Part shown: one piece after another, positions 10,888 through 20,857 of the stretch
Position numbering within the stretch: position 1 is the stretch's first letter
How the letters are laid out: every line of letters begins with the position of its first letter
Origin: Amoebophrya sp. A120
Taxonomy: Eukaryota > Sar > Dinophyceae > Syndiniales > Amoebophryaceae
NCBI GenBank assembly: GCA_905178155.1
Contig: CAJINV010000001.1
Coordinates: 14,756,142-14,820,141, forward strand
Reading direction: 5' to 3'
DNA length: 64,000 bases
Position numbers and translations under genes: made by a program
Notes under the pieces: generated by a model
Database searches by the model: none
Seen by the model: the letters and a program-made list of their open reading frames with translations, nothing else
Told to the model about the DNA's origin: nothing

Positions 10888-13800
10888 TTACATCCGTCCT
10901 GGCAACCGGGTTCGCTGTGCGAGTATGATCCAGCAGGCCAGGACGTTTTCTGGGTAGAGAAAAATCCTGCAGCGCACCGCGAAGCCCATGTTCTTTAGGG
11001 GACCTTTGGTTCCGAAGGAGCTGCTGGTGCTGGTGACCATTTTCTGTACCGTGCTCGACTCGAGCATCACGGAAAAGAACCGCTCATAGCGGATGTCGTT
11101 GAACTGAATGGGAAAAGCGACCATTTCGTCCCGCTCGTCCGTGCAAAAGTGCAACCGCGCCATCTCCTCGAAGACCTGGACGGCAGCCGACGACTGTAGC
11201 TGCACCCGCTCGGTCTCGCAGTTGTGAAGCGCCAAGCCTTTGTTTTGTTTTCAATACTGCTGCGTCTCATCGTTGTTCAACTGTATACGTATTTTTCTTC
11301 ACTCTGAGGATCACGACTGCAATCACTTTGATACCCGAATTCAGAGAACGAGACAGCCAAAAGGCCTGTAAATTTTATAAGTAAAAGACTACCGAGTAGA
11401 GGCTCTAGCGTCTTCTCCCAGGGTAGCGATCTCCCACAGGCTTTTTCGAACTGCGAGCGCAACACGTCCTCGATCCTACTTTCCACGAAAGCCTGTTGGT
11501 TCGCGAAATTCCCGCTACCCAGAGTGCTCCGTTGTAACGGTCCTGGAATCATTGCGGGCGCGGGCAGCAGGGTCTGTTGGTGGCTGTTGGGTGCCGGTTT
11601 ATTCTGGGCATAATTCTCAACGCGAAGTTTTTCGAGCGTATCGTCGTCAATCGCTGTTTTCGGCACGTCAACCATCATCTCTTCATCGTCGTCCTGACCG
11701 GGTGGTGGCTTAACCAGATCGTCGATCGCGGTGACAATGTCGTGCGGCGTGGTGGGTGGCGAGGTTGTGTCGTCTTCCGGAAAGGAAGACGTCTGTTCCA
11801 CCACCATGGCGGAATCCGGTGCCACGGCACCGTCCTCTTTGCCCACTTTTTTGCTTGTCGCGCCGGTTGCATTTTCTGGCTTCGTGAAGTCGTTTATCAC
11901 GTTCCAGGTGGAGAAGTAACGGTCGCCCCATTTCAAATCCAGCGTAGGGCGCTTCGGCAGCGGGTTCTTGAACTCGACCCACGAAGAGCGAATGTTGAAA
12001 AATCCCAGCATCCGCTTTCGCCGCTCGGGTCGCGAATACGTTGCGGCTTTATTCGTGGAGGAAGAAGAGGTTTGTACTGGTGTCGCTGCTTTCACCAAGG
12101 CCTGGGCAGGAGGTGCTTTACTCCCCGCGCCTACTGCGTTCGCGCCGCCGCTCTTGCTCGCGGTGGTGCCTCCTGCCTGCTTGCCATTTTTTGCGCTAGC
12201 AGCTGCGGCTCCACCAGGCGGTGCCTTGCTCTTGCCGCTGCTCGACGCGCCACCGCCACCCGCGCTTGCGGAAGAGTCCTGGGCCGCAAGAACCATTGCA
12301 GAATTGGCGGTGGTAACACCACCAGCAGAAACCAGTTCGTTAGTACTTGCTGCATGATTCCCAGCGGTAGCCAATCCGTTTTCAAGCGCTGCGGAGGTTG
12401 TGTCGGTGTCCAGATTCGGAAATCGATCGTTCGGGTTAACGTAAATAAATTCGTTGTTGAAAGCCACCTCCACGCTTGTCACGCGGGAACACGGATCGCT
12501 CACCTTGTAGCGCTCGGCCCGAAGAGGGTCCCAAATTGTCGGCTCCTCCGGGCCGCGGGTAAGTACGAAACAGCACTGTTCCTGCTCGCCAGTTTCGATG
12601 CCCGCGAGAGCGGCCAGCTTGCTCGCTGATGTTTAGGTTTCAGTAACTTGCTCAGATGACGTCAGAAAGACCCAGCTCAACCCTTTTTTGTTTTCATAAA
12701 ACGACATATCAGACGCGAAGACGGATGAATGGGAAAGACTAGTTGTGCAAGACTGACTGGTACCCGCTGCCAAGGGCGAGGAGCGTGTTCCCAGACACAC
12801 GTAGGCCTCCATACACCAGCCGCCGACCAGCAGACCACACAGCAGCAGGCATTTTTCGACGGAGGATGCCTCGTTTTGCGCGAAGATATGCTCGGTGCTG
12901 TGCCAGCAGATGTGGTCGCGCTTCTCGAACAAGACGTCTCGCTTACTGGGGAACAGGCTGCAGAACCGCAACGCGTGAAGCGGAGTCTCCAGGGCGCGCG
13001 CACCGTCGATCGGGCGGACAAAGCTGCAGAGCGGGTGCGTCTCGCCGTTCTCCGTTTCGGCGTAAAAGTCGATGCGCTTGCGGAAATGCCGGTGGATGTT
13101 GTCCGCGAAAGCGTCGAGGTCGTCGAAGCACTTCCGCAGGCGGGCATTCCGAAACTTGATGGAGCACCTGTCCTCAATACCCCCGTCAGGCTGTGAAGAC
13201 AATTTTGTACAGATTTTATATATACTTATTTCCGGGTTCACAGTACAGAATTGTTGCATCTATCATGATCTTCACTCGTGGCTGTCTAATCTTTAACTCA
13301 AACTCTTGGAACATCAAAGCGTCTGACTTTATACCAGAACGCGTGGCCGGAGCGGCCAATCGCCGCCGAGGTATTGCACTTCGAGCTCGATGAGGCCTTG
13401 GACCAGCTTGTGCTTCTTCTCCGTCCCGGTCAGTTCGTAGACGAAATTTCCCTCCCGCAGCGCCAGCTCCTGACTGCTTATCATTTCGACCTTCTGGTCC
13501 GGCCAATGCCGGTAGACGACAATGTGGAAAGATTCTAAATTCGCGCGCTCGGCAACCTGTTGAAGATCATGATGTTTGATTTGGTATAAAAAACTATCAC
13601 AAGTCAGAAATTATCTGCGCAATCGGAAACGCTTCCGCCAGGCTTTAAAGTGCAGTCTCTGCTTCATCTTGATCTTCTTCGAGTGAAGCAACCGTCGAAT
13701 CACTTCCTTGCTCCTTACCTCGTCGTGGCTCATCTCCCACTGCAGCACTTGATTCCAGACACAGTCCGGTCCGCGGATAAATATCGGCTTGGCCGTCTTG

Positions 13801-14567
13801 CGTTCGCGGGACCCTACGGCGAACTGCACACAGAGGTGACAACCGGCAAACTCTTCCGGGCTCAGGTGGTCCAGAAACGCCTTCCCACGTTTCAGGTGCA
13901 ACGCAAACACCGGGTACCGGCGGGCGTGGTGCAGAGCGTCTTTCTGCTTCATCTGCTTCAAAAACGTCAGGTCTTGAGTAATGGTCGGTCCACCGAGCGT
14001 CGGCGCCAAGCTGCGCCCTCGCTGGTGACCTCGCTGTTGCGAAGCGCTAGTAGAAGACCGTGCGGCACCGGTCCCCGTGAGGGGAGCAGCGCTGGCAATT
14101 CTGTCTGCGGACGAGGCCGGAGCTGTATTGCTGGTCTTCATGGCTTTCAGTGCCTCAGCCTGCGCCTGGATTTGCGCGGCGGGCGTCGCGCCTCCGCCGT
14201 CTTCGGTCATGCTCTGTACGCCTGCAGCCTGAATCATCTCGGTGGAATCGGTCGGCTTCGCGTTGGGCTTGAAGTACGAGCCGAAGGGCTTCTGCTCCGC
14301 GATCGCGCGTTGGATCGTGGAGTACAGTGTGCCAACCAGACCCCGCTCCTCCAGCTCCCGCAGAGTGGCAGTGGTATCGCCCCGGTGCTTATCGAAAATA
14401 CTCTGCACATCCTCATTGTTCAAAAGCTCCGCACGTATGGTGCGCCCAACTTCCCGCACATCGAGGTTGCTCGCAAGCGGTGCGGTACGCCCGGTCCCTG
14501 CTGCATCTGCCGTGGCGGCCGCCGCGGACTTCGTATTTGCAGCTGGTGCTGCGCTTGGCGCTGGCAT
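10888..14567 (-). CDS. CEP76: CEP76-like centriolar protein
   Basis: Five exons (14567-13719, 13556-13335, 13190-12764, 12625-11393, 11237-10888), all in phase, give 1,026 residues. The architecture follows CEP76, which limits centriole reduplication and has C2 and transglutaminase-like folds. The N-terminal helices (IRAELLNNEDVQSIF) are followed by a C2 domain split by intron 1 (ALHLKRGKAFLDHL; FHIVVYRHWPDQKV). Next comes the peptidase-like region ETPLHALRFCSLFP...LLLCGLLVG...MEAYVCLGT, then CCFVLTRGPEEPTIWDPL. The family C-terminus is VAFPIQFNDIRYERFF...VRCRIFLYPENVLACWII. The usual catalytic triad does not look intact, as expected for CEP76. It is longer than the human protein (about 660 residues) because of Ala/Ser-rich and acidic insertions in exons 1 and 4. 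Two acceptors are plain CAG and the last is AAAG. The C-terminal match makes the identification firm, although CC2D2A and CEP120-type relatives share the C2 part. Confidence 0.88.
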
Positions 14568-15019
14568 TGTGGTGAACTCAATAAATAAACACGAGGACTC
14601 ACAGGAGTTGAAGGTGCGACAAAATCAAAAATGTCTCGGACATAACTTGACACCACGACGTAGAATGTAGAAACAAAAAGAGCTTTCTTCGTTTCGTGCC
14701 CATTTCCAACACGACCGTCGGTTACATTTTGATTGCCACGAAAAGCAACAAGCCCAATACTTAATTTGCGAAGTACATGCGCGCTGCAAGCGTTACACTC
14801 AAGTTCGGTATTTTGCGCTCCACCATTGCATTTTTGTCGACTCTTGCATCTGCACGCTTTTGTGCTTCCAGATCAGGGTCGCCTTCGGGCATACATAAAT
14901 AAACGAACACAAGAACATATTACCGCAAGCGCTATTCAACATGGACTCCAAATCCAAGATGCGAAGCATCAAGGGTACATGATGCATTCTGCAGATCTGC
15001 ATTTTGTCCCCTGACCAAT
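14568..15019. other. Intergenic, no gene seen
   Basis: About 450 bp between the 231-residue gene and the CEP76-like gene. It must hold the 3' end of the upstream transcript and the 5' region of the CEP76-like gene. No structured element seen. Confidence 0.6.
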
Positions 15020-15715
15020 CTACAGAATTTGCGCGTGTTGCGTTTTCAAAAAGTCAAAGTAGTGGTCGCCGTACTTTCCCGCGCTGAGCATCCAATCCGC
15101 TTCGTCCGTTATCGGGTGCACCAGGTCCGCTTCGAGGACATTTCCTCGGGGGTACTCCTCCCTTAAGTCTTCAAACGACATGGACCCGTCCGCCCGTTTG
15201 CTCGGCGGCACCGCGCGCGGTTTCGCCTTGGTCGCGTTCTTTGCCAGGTCTATGCCGGCGGCCTCGTCCGCGGGAATCACCTTACGCCAGATTTGATTGA
15301 TCGGCCCGTTCACGACCATCTCCTTCGCTTCCTCCGCCGATACGCCAAACGCCTTCTGCCGTCGCTGGGCCTCTTTCAGCAGTTTCTGTGCGTTCAACAT
15401 CGCCTCCCGGTACCGCCAGGAGTTGTACGGAGGCTGTTTTTTCACATTTATCCGGGTCGTCGGTTTGGGCGCTTCGTGGGCCCACTTGTAGCCGTTCTCT
15501 TTCTGCTCGTCCGGGACCTTCGTGTACGGTGCCTTCAGTGTCGCCGGGGGTCCGGCGTCGTCCGGCAGACTGTGCTCGGCCGAGTCGACGGATGCAGGTT
15601 CCTGCGCGTTCAGCATCTGTGCGAAAATCGCGTTTTCCGGGTCGTTCGCGCCCGAACGCTGCACCTGGGAACTGTAGAACGCGTTGAGGTCCGCGTCCGC
15701 ACCAAGCAGCGGCAT
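15020..15715 (-). CDS. Hypothetical soluble protein, 231 residues
   Basis: Single-exon frame from an ATG at 15715 to a stop at 15020. The composition is Ala/Lys/Glu/Pro-rich and hydrophilic. There is no signal peptide or membrane segment. The centre is basic and helical (LNAQKLLKEAQRRQKAFG) and the C-terminal part carries aromatic residues (DEADWMLSAGKYGDHYFDFL). Codon use matches the neighbours and the frame is clean over its full length, so I take it as a real gene. I do not recognise the family. It begins about 250 bp downstream of the stop codon of the deubiquitinase gene. Confidence 0.7.
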   Translation of the reverse strand: MPLLGADADLNAFYSSQVQRSGANDPENAIFAQMLNAQEPASVDSAEHSLPDDAGPPATLKAPYTKVPDEQKENGYKWAHEAPKPTTRINVKKQPPYNSWRYREAMLNAQKLLKEAQRRQKAFGVSAEEAKEMVVNGPINQIWRKVIPADEAAGIDLAKNATKAKPRAVPPSKRADGSMSFEDLREEYPRGNVLEADLVHPITDEADWMLSAGKYGDHYFDFLKTQHAQIL

Positions 15716-15960
15716 TTTTGCTTCAAAGGCGATCTTAATTCTCTAATGTCGATGATGAAACGAGTCGCACTGTGGTGCTTCTGAGTGAAGGGCAAAGCGA
15801 CTTATAAATGGTTTGCACGTTCGCGTACGCCAACGCCTACCATGCCTGGTCCTTTTCTGCGATAACCGACACGTCCACATCCTCGAAATCGAATCGCGGA
15901 AACAAGAGATTAAAGCCGACGAACGATTCGACTCAGCGAAGTTCGCCTTCGAGCAGCGAG

Positions 15961-18900
15961 TCACGAGGTCCGACCATTTTTTCTCTTGCTTTGCGTCGAG
16001 TTCGCTGCGCCACGACTTCCTAGACAAAACATGGTGCCCTCGGGCTTCGTGCGAAAATCGATCAGCTTGACGCGTCTTCCCCGGTTCACCGTGACGTTCC
16101 GCGCCGCTTCGTAGAGCGGGTGTTTTGCTCCGTCGTGCGGATGGAAGCCGCGGAGGGGGCATTTCTGGATAAACTTGACTCCGTACTCCGTCAAGCGAAA
16201 CACGCCCGCGCCCTGCAACGCCTTCTGTTTGCTGTCGATCGGGGAGAAAACGATCGCGATGCTCAGCGGCTCCTGCAGCTGGAAGGAGCACTGCTGGTGC
16301 AGGTCGACGGCGGAGAGGAAACAATTGTGCCGCGGGTGCGTGTGAATCCAGCCGAACGTGAGACAGTTCTTCTGCTGCAGTTGCCACTGCACCACGGGGA
16401 GTTCGTCCACTGCCTCACAGCTCACGTCGTCGCCTTTCTGCGGGGGTAGCAGCACGTAATCCAGCATGATCTTTTTCTCGTTCAGTAGCTTGCGCCCGCA
16501 CAGCCAGCCGCACGTCTCCACGTTGCGCGTGGTATTGGCCTTCGCAATTTTCACAAAAGCCTCGACCAGGTCGAACGGCAAGTCCACCTGCAACGACCGC
16601 TGGTTACACTCAAACGTCTTGCGCTGGAGCGTCACCACGCTTTTCGTACCACGACCTGCAGTTGTTTGCCTTGTGTCTCTATCGCCGTCAGTCTGCTCCT
16701 CTTGCGCATTTTTCGTGGAACAAGCTGAGGTTGCTGCACGAGAAGCGGGCGGGGCCCGAACCTCGACCAACTTCCGCATCACTCCTTCAGGCGAAAACTC
16801 GCGGACATCCGGCGGCTTCGTGCTGAACGTCACCTGCTTCGCTCGTGTCCTCGCATCTGCAAACGTTCTCCCCCGGCTCGCAGATGAGGTCTCACTTGTT
16901 TCCAACTCGATTTTTGCGGTGTGGTCCCCTTCTTCGGCGGTAATGGTGTCCTCTCCGTCCGTCGTCTGTGTGCTTGAGCTCAAAGACGCGCTTGCCGAAC
17001 TTGAGGCCATCGTAGAAGCCGAGTCGTGAAGTTGATCTTCATCGGTACGTTCTTGATGTGTGGAGATGATAGTGGTCTTCACACATGTCGTCGGCAGGTC
17101 TAAGTTTCTGGTGGTTCCTTCCGGACCACTCCCTCCGGTGTTCTTGCTGGGGACTTTGACTGCATCGTGTTGAAAGTCGTTCTGGTAAGTTCTATTCCCC
17201 GAAGTAGTCTCCAGTCTCCCTCTTGGTGGAAGGAAAGTTTGTTCCACCAGACTTACGGCCTCGAAAGCCGGGTAAATGTCAGACCCACATTGTCGTGTAG
17301 TAGCGGCGGGTCTCCATTGTCGCCGGTCGCCCGTCGCATCGTCTTGTGAAAAAGATCGGCAGGGGTCCTTTTCCATGCTAGGAAATGCCACGCTTGATTC
17401 GCACTCGGCGTCCATTGGAATCTCCGTCGAGAACGAATGCGCACCTGTTCCTCCTTGAGCAAATGGTTTGGCAGACGAAACCTCGAGGCTGGGAAACAAG
17501 GTTTTGTCCTCCTGATCGAAAGCTGCGTACGCGCTCAACGTTCCAACAACACTGCATTGCTGTGAAAAAGGATCTCTGTCTGGCGCAACATTGTCAGGCC
17601 CTTCTAACCCCTCCAGCCCATCCTGAGCTGAAAAAGCGCCGGAGGCGATTGACGATGAAAACCCGTCTAGGCCTCGGCCATTTCCAGCCCGAAGCCCATC
17701 GAGAAGAGAAGCGTAAACGGATCCTGTGGACGGAAAGGATGCGGCTGGGAATGCGACATCCTCTATTTCTTGCAGCGGAGGCGCAGGAGCTTCTTCGTCT
17801 TTCGGCAGAGCCGCTACTGCGAAGTTGTAGAAGGGAGCACATGGTGCGGAGGACGCTGCAGCGTCTGATGTAGTCTGCTTTTGAGTATCTTTGTCCAATG
17901 CTGGAACTTCTACCAAAGGGACATCTTCATCGAAGTCCGCCGTAGTATCCAAGGAGCTAAACTCCTCAGGCTTGTCGCCTACGCCAGGCGAGCAGCCGGC
18001 ACTGATCTTCAAACTATCCCCATCATAGCCGCCCAGCTGAAAACGAGCTTGATTTTCATCTTCTTGGTCTCCCATCGCCCCGCTGGCAGGAACAATAGAC
18101 GGCACAACCTCAGGCTCGTCTTCTTCTTCATTCTCGCAAGCTGCATTTTTCCCCTGGGGTATGAGAAAAGGACCCGCAAAGTAGCAATCGCAGAAACCCG
18201 GTCGGCGGGGGTCAATGGACTGAAAGCGGTTGTCTTCTTCAATCGTCGGACAGAAAAAGGAGAGCCCGGTCGCATCAAAGTCCTCTGGCACACGAGACAC
18301 AGTCACGTCTTCTACGGAGAGATCGGGGGACGAGGCGGCCGGCTCGAGCTCGACACGCATTTGTGGACTTGCTTCCTCTACTTCAAGAACTTTGTTTTCA
18401 CTTAGAGGGTCATCGGCTGCGTCCAGCGCTGCACTTTCGGTTCGCAAAAGATGATCCGAAGCAGCTTTGGCATTGCTTTCCTTCCCGGTGTCTTTGTCAG
18501 CAGCAGCATCGGGAGCAACGTTGTTTGTTTTTGAAGGAAGCACTAAACTTTCATTCTCGGTCGCCCCCTCAGTAGTCGGAGAAGTATTTGTTGGCGCTTC
18601 CTCGTCCTCAAAATTTTCGTCATCAGCTAGAAGAAAGAGGTCTTCCAGACGCATCGGAGCGTCATCTACTACTTCTGTGGATTTCGTGCATTCATTTTCG
18701 GGGGTTTCGTCCTTCTCCTCCCCGTTGGCAGCAGTTTGCCCTCTCGACGGTTCCGGTTTGTCTTTGCTCTCAGGTTCCTTCTTATCTGCAACTGCATCAT
18801 CTGGTTCTTTTTCTGCGCCGACCACACCGGCGTCTTTTGATTTATTCGCTTCTAGCTCCTCGGTTTCAGTGCACGCGGTGCTCTCATCTTGATCTTTGTT

Positions 18901-19362
18901 TTCCACGTTGTTCTCTACTTCGACACCACCTCCGCCCACACACCAACTTTCTATGGCTTCGAATCGCTGCGAGATTTGGCTTTTCGCGGACTCCGCGAGA
19001 TCGAGGATGCGGGTCGCATTTGGCAGTAACTTTCGCCCCGCGCCGTCGACGTGTTCCTTCAGGAGTTTGAACAGCTGCAGATACTGCAGGGCCTTGACAA
19101 ACGTATCTTCATGGAAGCCTTCGGCAAAGTGCACCTGCACCGCGTTCTCCAGGGTAACCGCGAGCTGTACGTACTTTGCCGCGGGAATCTCCTCGTTCCA
19201 ACTGACGGCGCGCTCGTCCGCAGCCTGCCGCAATGCGTCGAAGTGGTGCTGCAGGTGCGCTTCGAGGGACGCGGATGAGGCAGCTGCACCAGGACTAGGG
19301 GCGTGCTCTTCTTGTTCTTCATCGCGCTCTTCAGAGGGAGTATCAGTATCTTTTGGAGGCAT
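15961..19362 (-). CDS. AMSH-like JAMM/MPN+ deubiquitinase
   Basis: Single open frame of 1,133 residues from an ATG at 19362. The last 170 or so residues form an AMSH-type MPN+ domain. The activating Glu lies in NVETCGWLCG. The zinc motif is GWIHTHP followed by six residues and SAVD. The AMSH-specific second zinc site ends in KCPLRGFHPH. In characterised AMSH proteins this domain cleaves Lys63-linked ubiquitin chains on ESCRT cargo at endosomes. The N-terminus (about residues 30-110) has a helical USP8-dimerisation/MIT-like block (YVQLAVTLENAVQVHF...TFVKALQYLQLFKLL), as in AMSH. The catalytic residues all appear present. The intervening 800 residues are acidic and low-complexity, far longer than in animal AMSH (about 420 residues in total). 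No intron is needed. Confidence 0.9.
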   Translation of the reverse strand: MPPKDTDTPSEERDEEQEEHAPSPGAAASSASLEAHLQHHFDALRQAADERAVSWNEEIPAAKYVQLAVTLENAVQVHFAEGFHEDTFVKALQYLQLFKLLKEHVDGAGRKLLPNATRILDLAESAKSQISQRFEAIESWCVGGGGVEVENNVENKDQDESTACTETEELEANKSKDAGVVGAEKEPDDAVADKKEPESKDKPEPSRGQTAANGEEKDETPENECTKSTEVVDDAPMRLEDLFLLADDENFEDEEAPTNTSPTTEGATENESLVLPSKTNNVAPDAAADKDTGKESNAKAASDHLLRTESAALDAADDPLSENKVLEVEEASPQMRVELEPAASSPDLSVEDVTVSRVPEDFDATGLSFFCPTIEEDNRFQSIDPRRPGFCDCYFAGPFLIPQGKNAACENEEEDEPEVVPSIVPASGAMGDQEDENQARFQLGGYDGDSLKISAGCSPGVGDKPEEFSSLDTTADFDEDVPLVEVPALDKDTQKQTTSDAAASSAPCAPFYNFAVAALPKDEEAPAPPLQEIEDVAFPAASFPSTGSVYASLLDGLRAGNGRGLDGFSSSIASGAFSAQDGLEGLEGPDNVAPDRDPFSQQCSVVGTLSAYAAFDQEDKTLFPSLEVSSAKPFAQGGTGAHSFSTEIPMDAECESSVAFPSMEKDPCRSFSQDDATGDRRQWRPAATTRQCGSDIYPAFEAVSLVEQTFLPPRGRLETTSGNRTYQNDFQHDAVKVPSKNTGGSGPEGTTRNLDLPTTCVKTTIISTHQERTDEDQLHDSASTMASSSASASLSSSTQTTDGEDTITAEEGDHTAKIELETSETSSASRGRTFADARTRAKQVTFSTKPPDVREFSPEGVMRKLVEVRAPPASRAATSACSTKNAQEEQTDGDRDTRQTTAGRGTKSVVTLQRKTFECNQRSLQVDLPFDLVEAFVKIAKANTTRNVETCGWLCGRKLLNEKKIMLDYVLLPPQKGDDVSCEAVDELPVVQWQLQQKNCLTFGWIHTHPRHNCFLSAVDLHQQCSFQLQEPLSIAIVFSPIDSKQKALQGAGVFRLTEYGVKFIQKCPLRGFHPHDGAKHPLYEAARNVTVNRGRRVKLIDFRTKPEGTMFCLGSRGAANSTQSKRKNGRTS

Positions 19363-20857
19363 CGTGTGGTCCGCTCTTCCACCTCCAAAAAGTCACTGCC
19401 ACAGGCGAACGGTTCCATGGAACTTCTAAAAAACAGGCTTCGAAGTATCAGCCCCGTATTCGATTGCGACGGCGTTCATCGGAAGATACTTCAATGAAGT
19501 GCTCCTGATGAATCATTGCTTGTTGGCGCCGGCCTCGACTGCCGCACATCATGATCAACGCCATAAGAGTTGTGAGGGCTTGAACTCACTAAAAGCACAA
19601 CAGAGGGACAAAAGAGGGCAATGGACAACACACGTTGAACAGTTCAAGGAATTACACTGGGACTAGAGCTCAAGGTCAACGTCGTGAAATACTGCCGTCA
19701 AAGTACTACGAATATACTTCGTCATTACATCACCATTACAGAACTCGTTCTGCCTTCTCATCTCCTCATCTTCTTCTCCTCGCTTGTAATTCACTTAACA
19801 TCTAGAAATAGGAAACTGCGAACTTCAAACAAGCACAAGCTGGCACACGTCCTGGAGAGATGTTTAGCAAGGTTTTTCCATGTTTCCGCTTTCGTTTGGT
19901 AGTTCGCGATTCTGTTGCTTATGATTATGTACTTGTTGCGATTGAGTCCGTGTGCGTGCATGTTCGAAAATGTCGTATAGATGGTCGTATGTCATAAGTT
20001 CCGTTTTCATCACCGTTTCTAGTGCCTATCACCCGGTGGAAAAGGAGGCGTTGCAGTCGTTGTACTTACACACAATTTCACAGGTGGCGTCAAAGAGAAG
20101 GATACATAGTGAAACTGAACCGTCAGGCCGTTGTTGACCTTGTAGGTTCGTGGTCTTCGTGTCGCCTTCAATAAATCTGGGCGCAACAGCCGCGTATGCG
20201 ATGCTGTCTAGTCCTCCCCCGCCAAAACCGCTGCAACCAACGGTTGCTGCTGCTGGCATTGCGTTGGCCAATTACTGCGTGTGGCAGGGACGAGGAGTCG
20301 CCAGGTCGCTTCTTGGAGTGGTCGTCGACGTTGGCATCGCACAAGAAAAACATGTTTAATATCAGAAGCTGAGATGCAATGAATGTGCTGATTGCTCATC
20401 TGACAATAATTGCGACCGAGTGGTTTTAACGGCCTGCTGATACCAGATTCTCACACTTAAGCCGCATCTTAATCTTTTGCTAAACTAATGGGACTGCATT
20501 CTCGCATAAATTTTCGAAACAGAAGCTGCTGCTCGACTACAATATTTTTCCACTGATACTTTTATTCTCGGTGTCTGGATGCATGACCGCGTCTTTCTCT
20601 TTTCAGCGAAGGGGGCGGAGATCCGAAATTATAGACGGACGTAAAACGTGCAAGCTGGACGAGGTTAAAAAAATACTGTATTTGCAGGTAAAAAAGTGTA
20701 TTCTAGTTTAAAGTTGTACTGGCCCTGTGTGTGTCGTTCTCCTTTTCTTGTAATGGTGGTGTAGGTTTTAATTGTCAATACCGAAAAGGAAAAATCGTAT
20801 TCTGGAGCCCAGTTGTATAACTACGCTTGCGAATGCTAGTCAAATGCAGCCTGTCGG
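19363..20857. other. Mostly empty intergenic stretch with one possible exon
   Basis: About 1.5 kb. Apart from a candidate minus-strand exon at 20259-20070, I see only short frames. No repeats recognised. Confidence 0.5.
20070..20259 (-). CDS. Candidate exon of an unknown small gene
   Basis: An ATG at 20259 opens 63 codons (MPAAATVGCSGFGGGGLDSI onward, with RPDGSVSLCILLFDATCEI near the end). The frame closes on a strong GTAAGTAC donor at 20069. Its composition is more protein-like than the surrounding frames. No convincing downstream exon was found before the next gene's territory, so it could be part of an undetected gene or chance. Confidence 0.3.

Noticed and set aside
12764-12946. GTAAGC donor inside exon 3 of the CEP76-like gene
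   Set aside because: The sequence beyond it continues the conserved region (LLLCGLLVG, EAYVCLGT) in frame, so this GT is not used.
13611-13717. Coding continuation of the CEP76-like first exon to the stop at 13611
   Set aside because: A GTAAGG donor at 13718 splices in phase to the second half of the C2 domain. The read-through segment is basic and unlike C2.
15743-16387. Minus-strand frame of 214 codons overlapping the AMSH C-terminus
   Set aside because: Out of frame with the JAMM motif, which is intact in the neighbouring frame. The sequence has no domain features.
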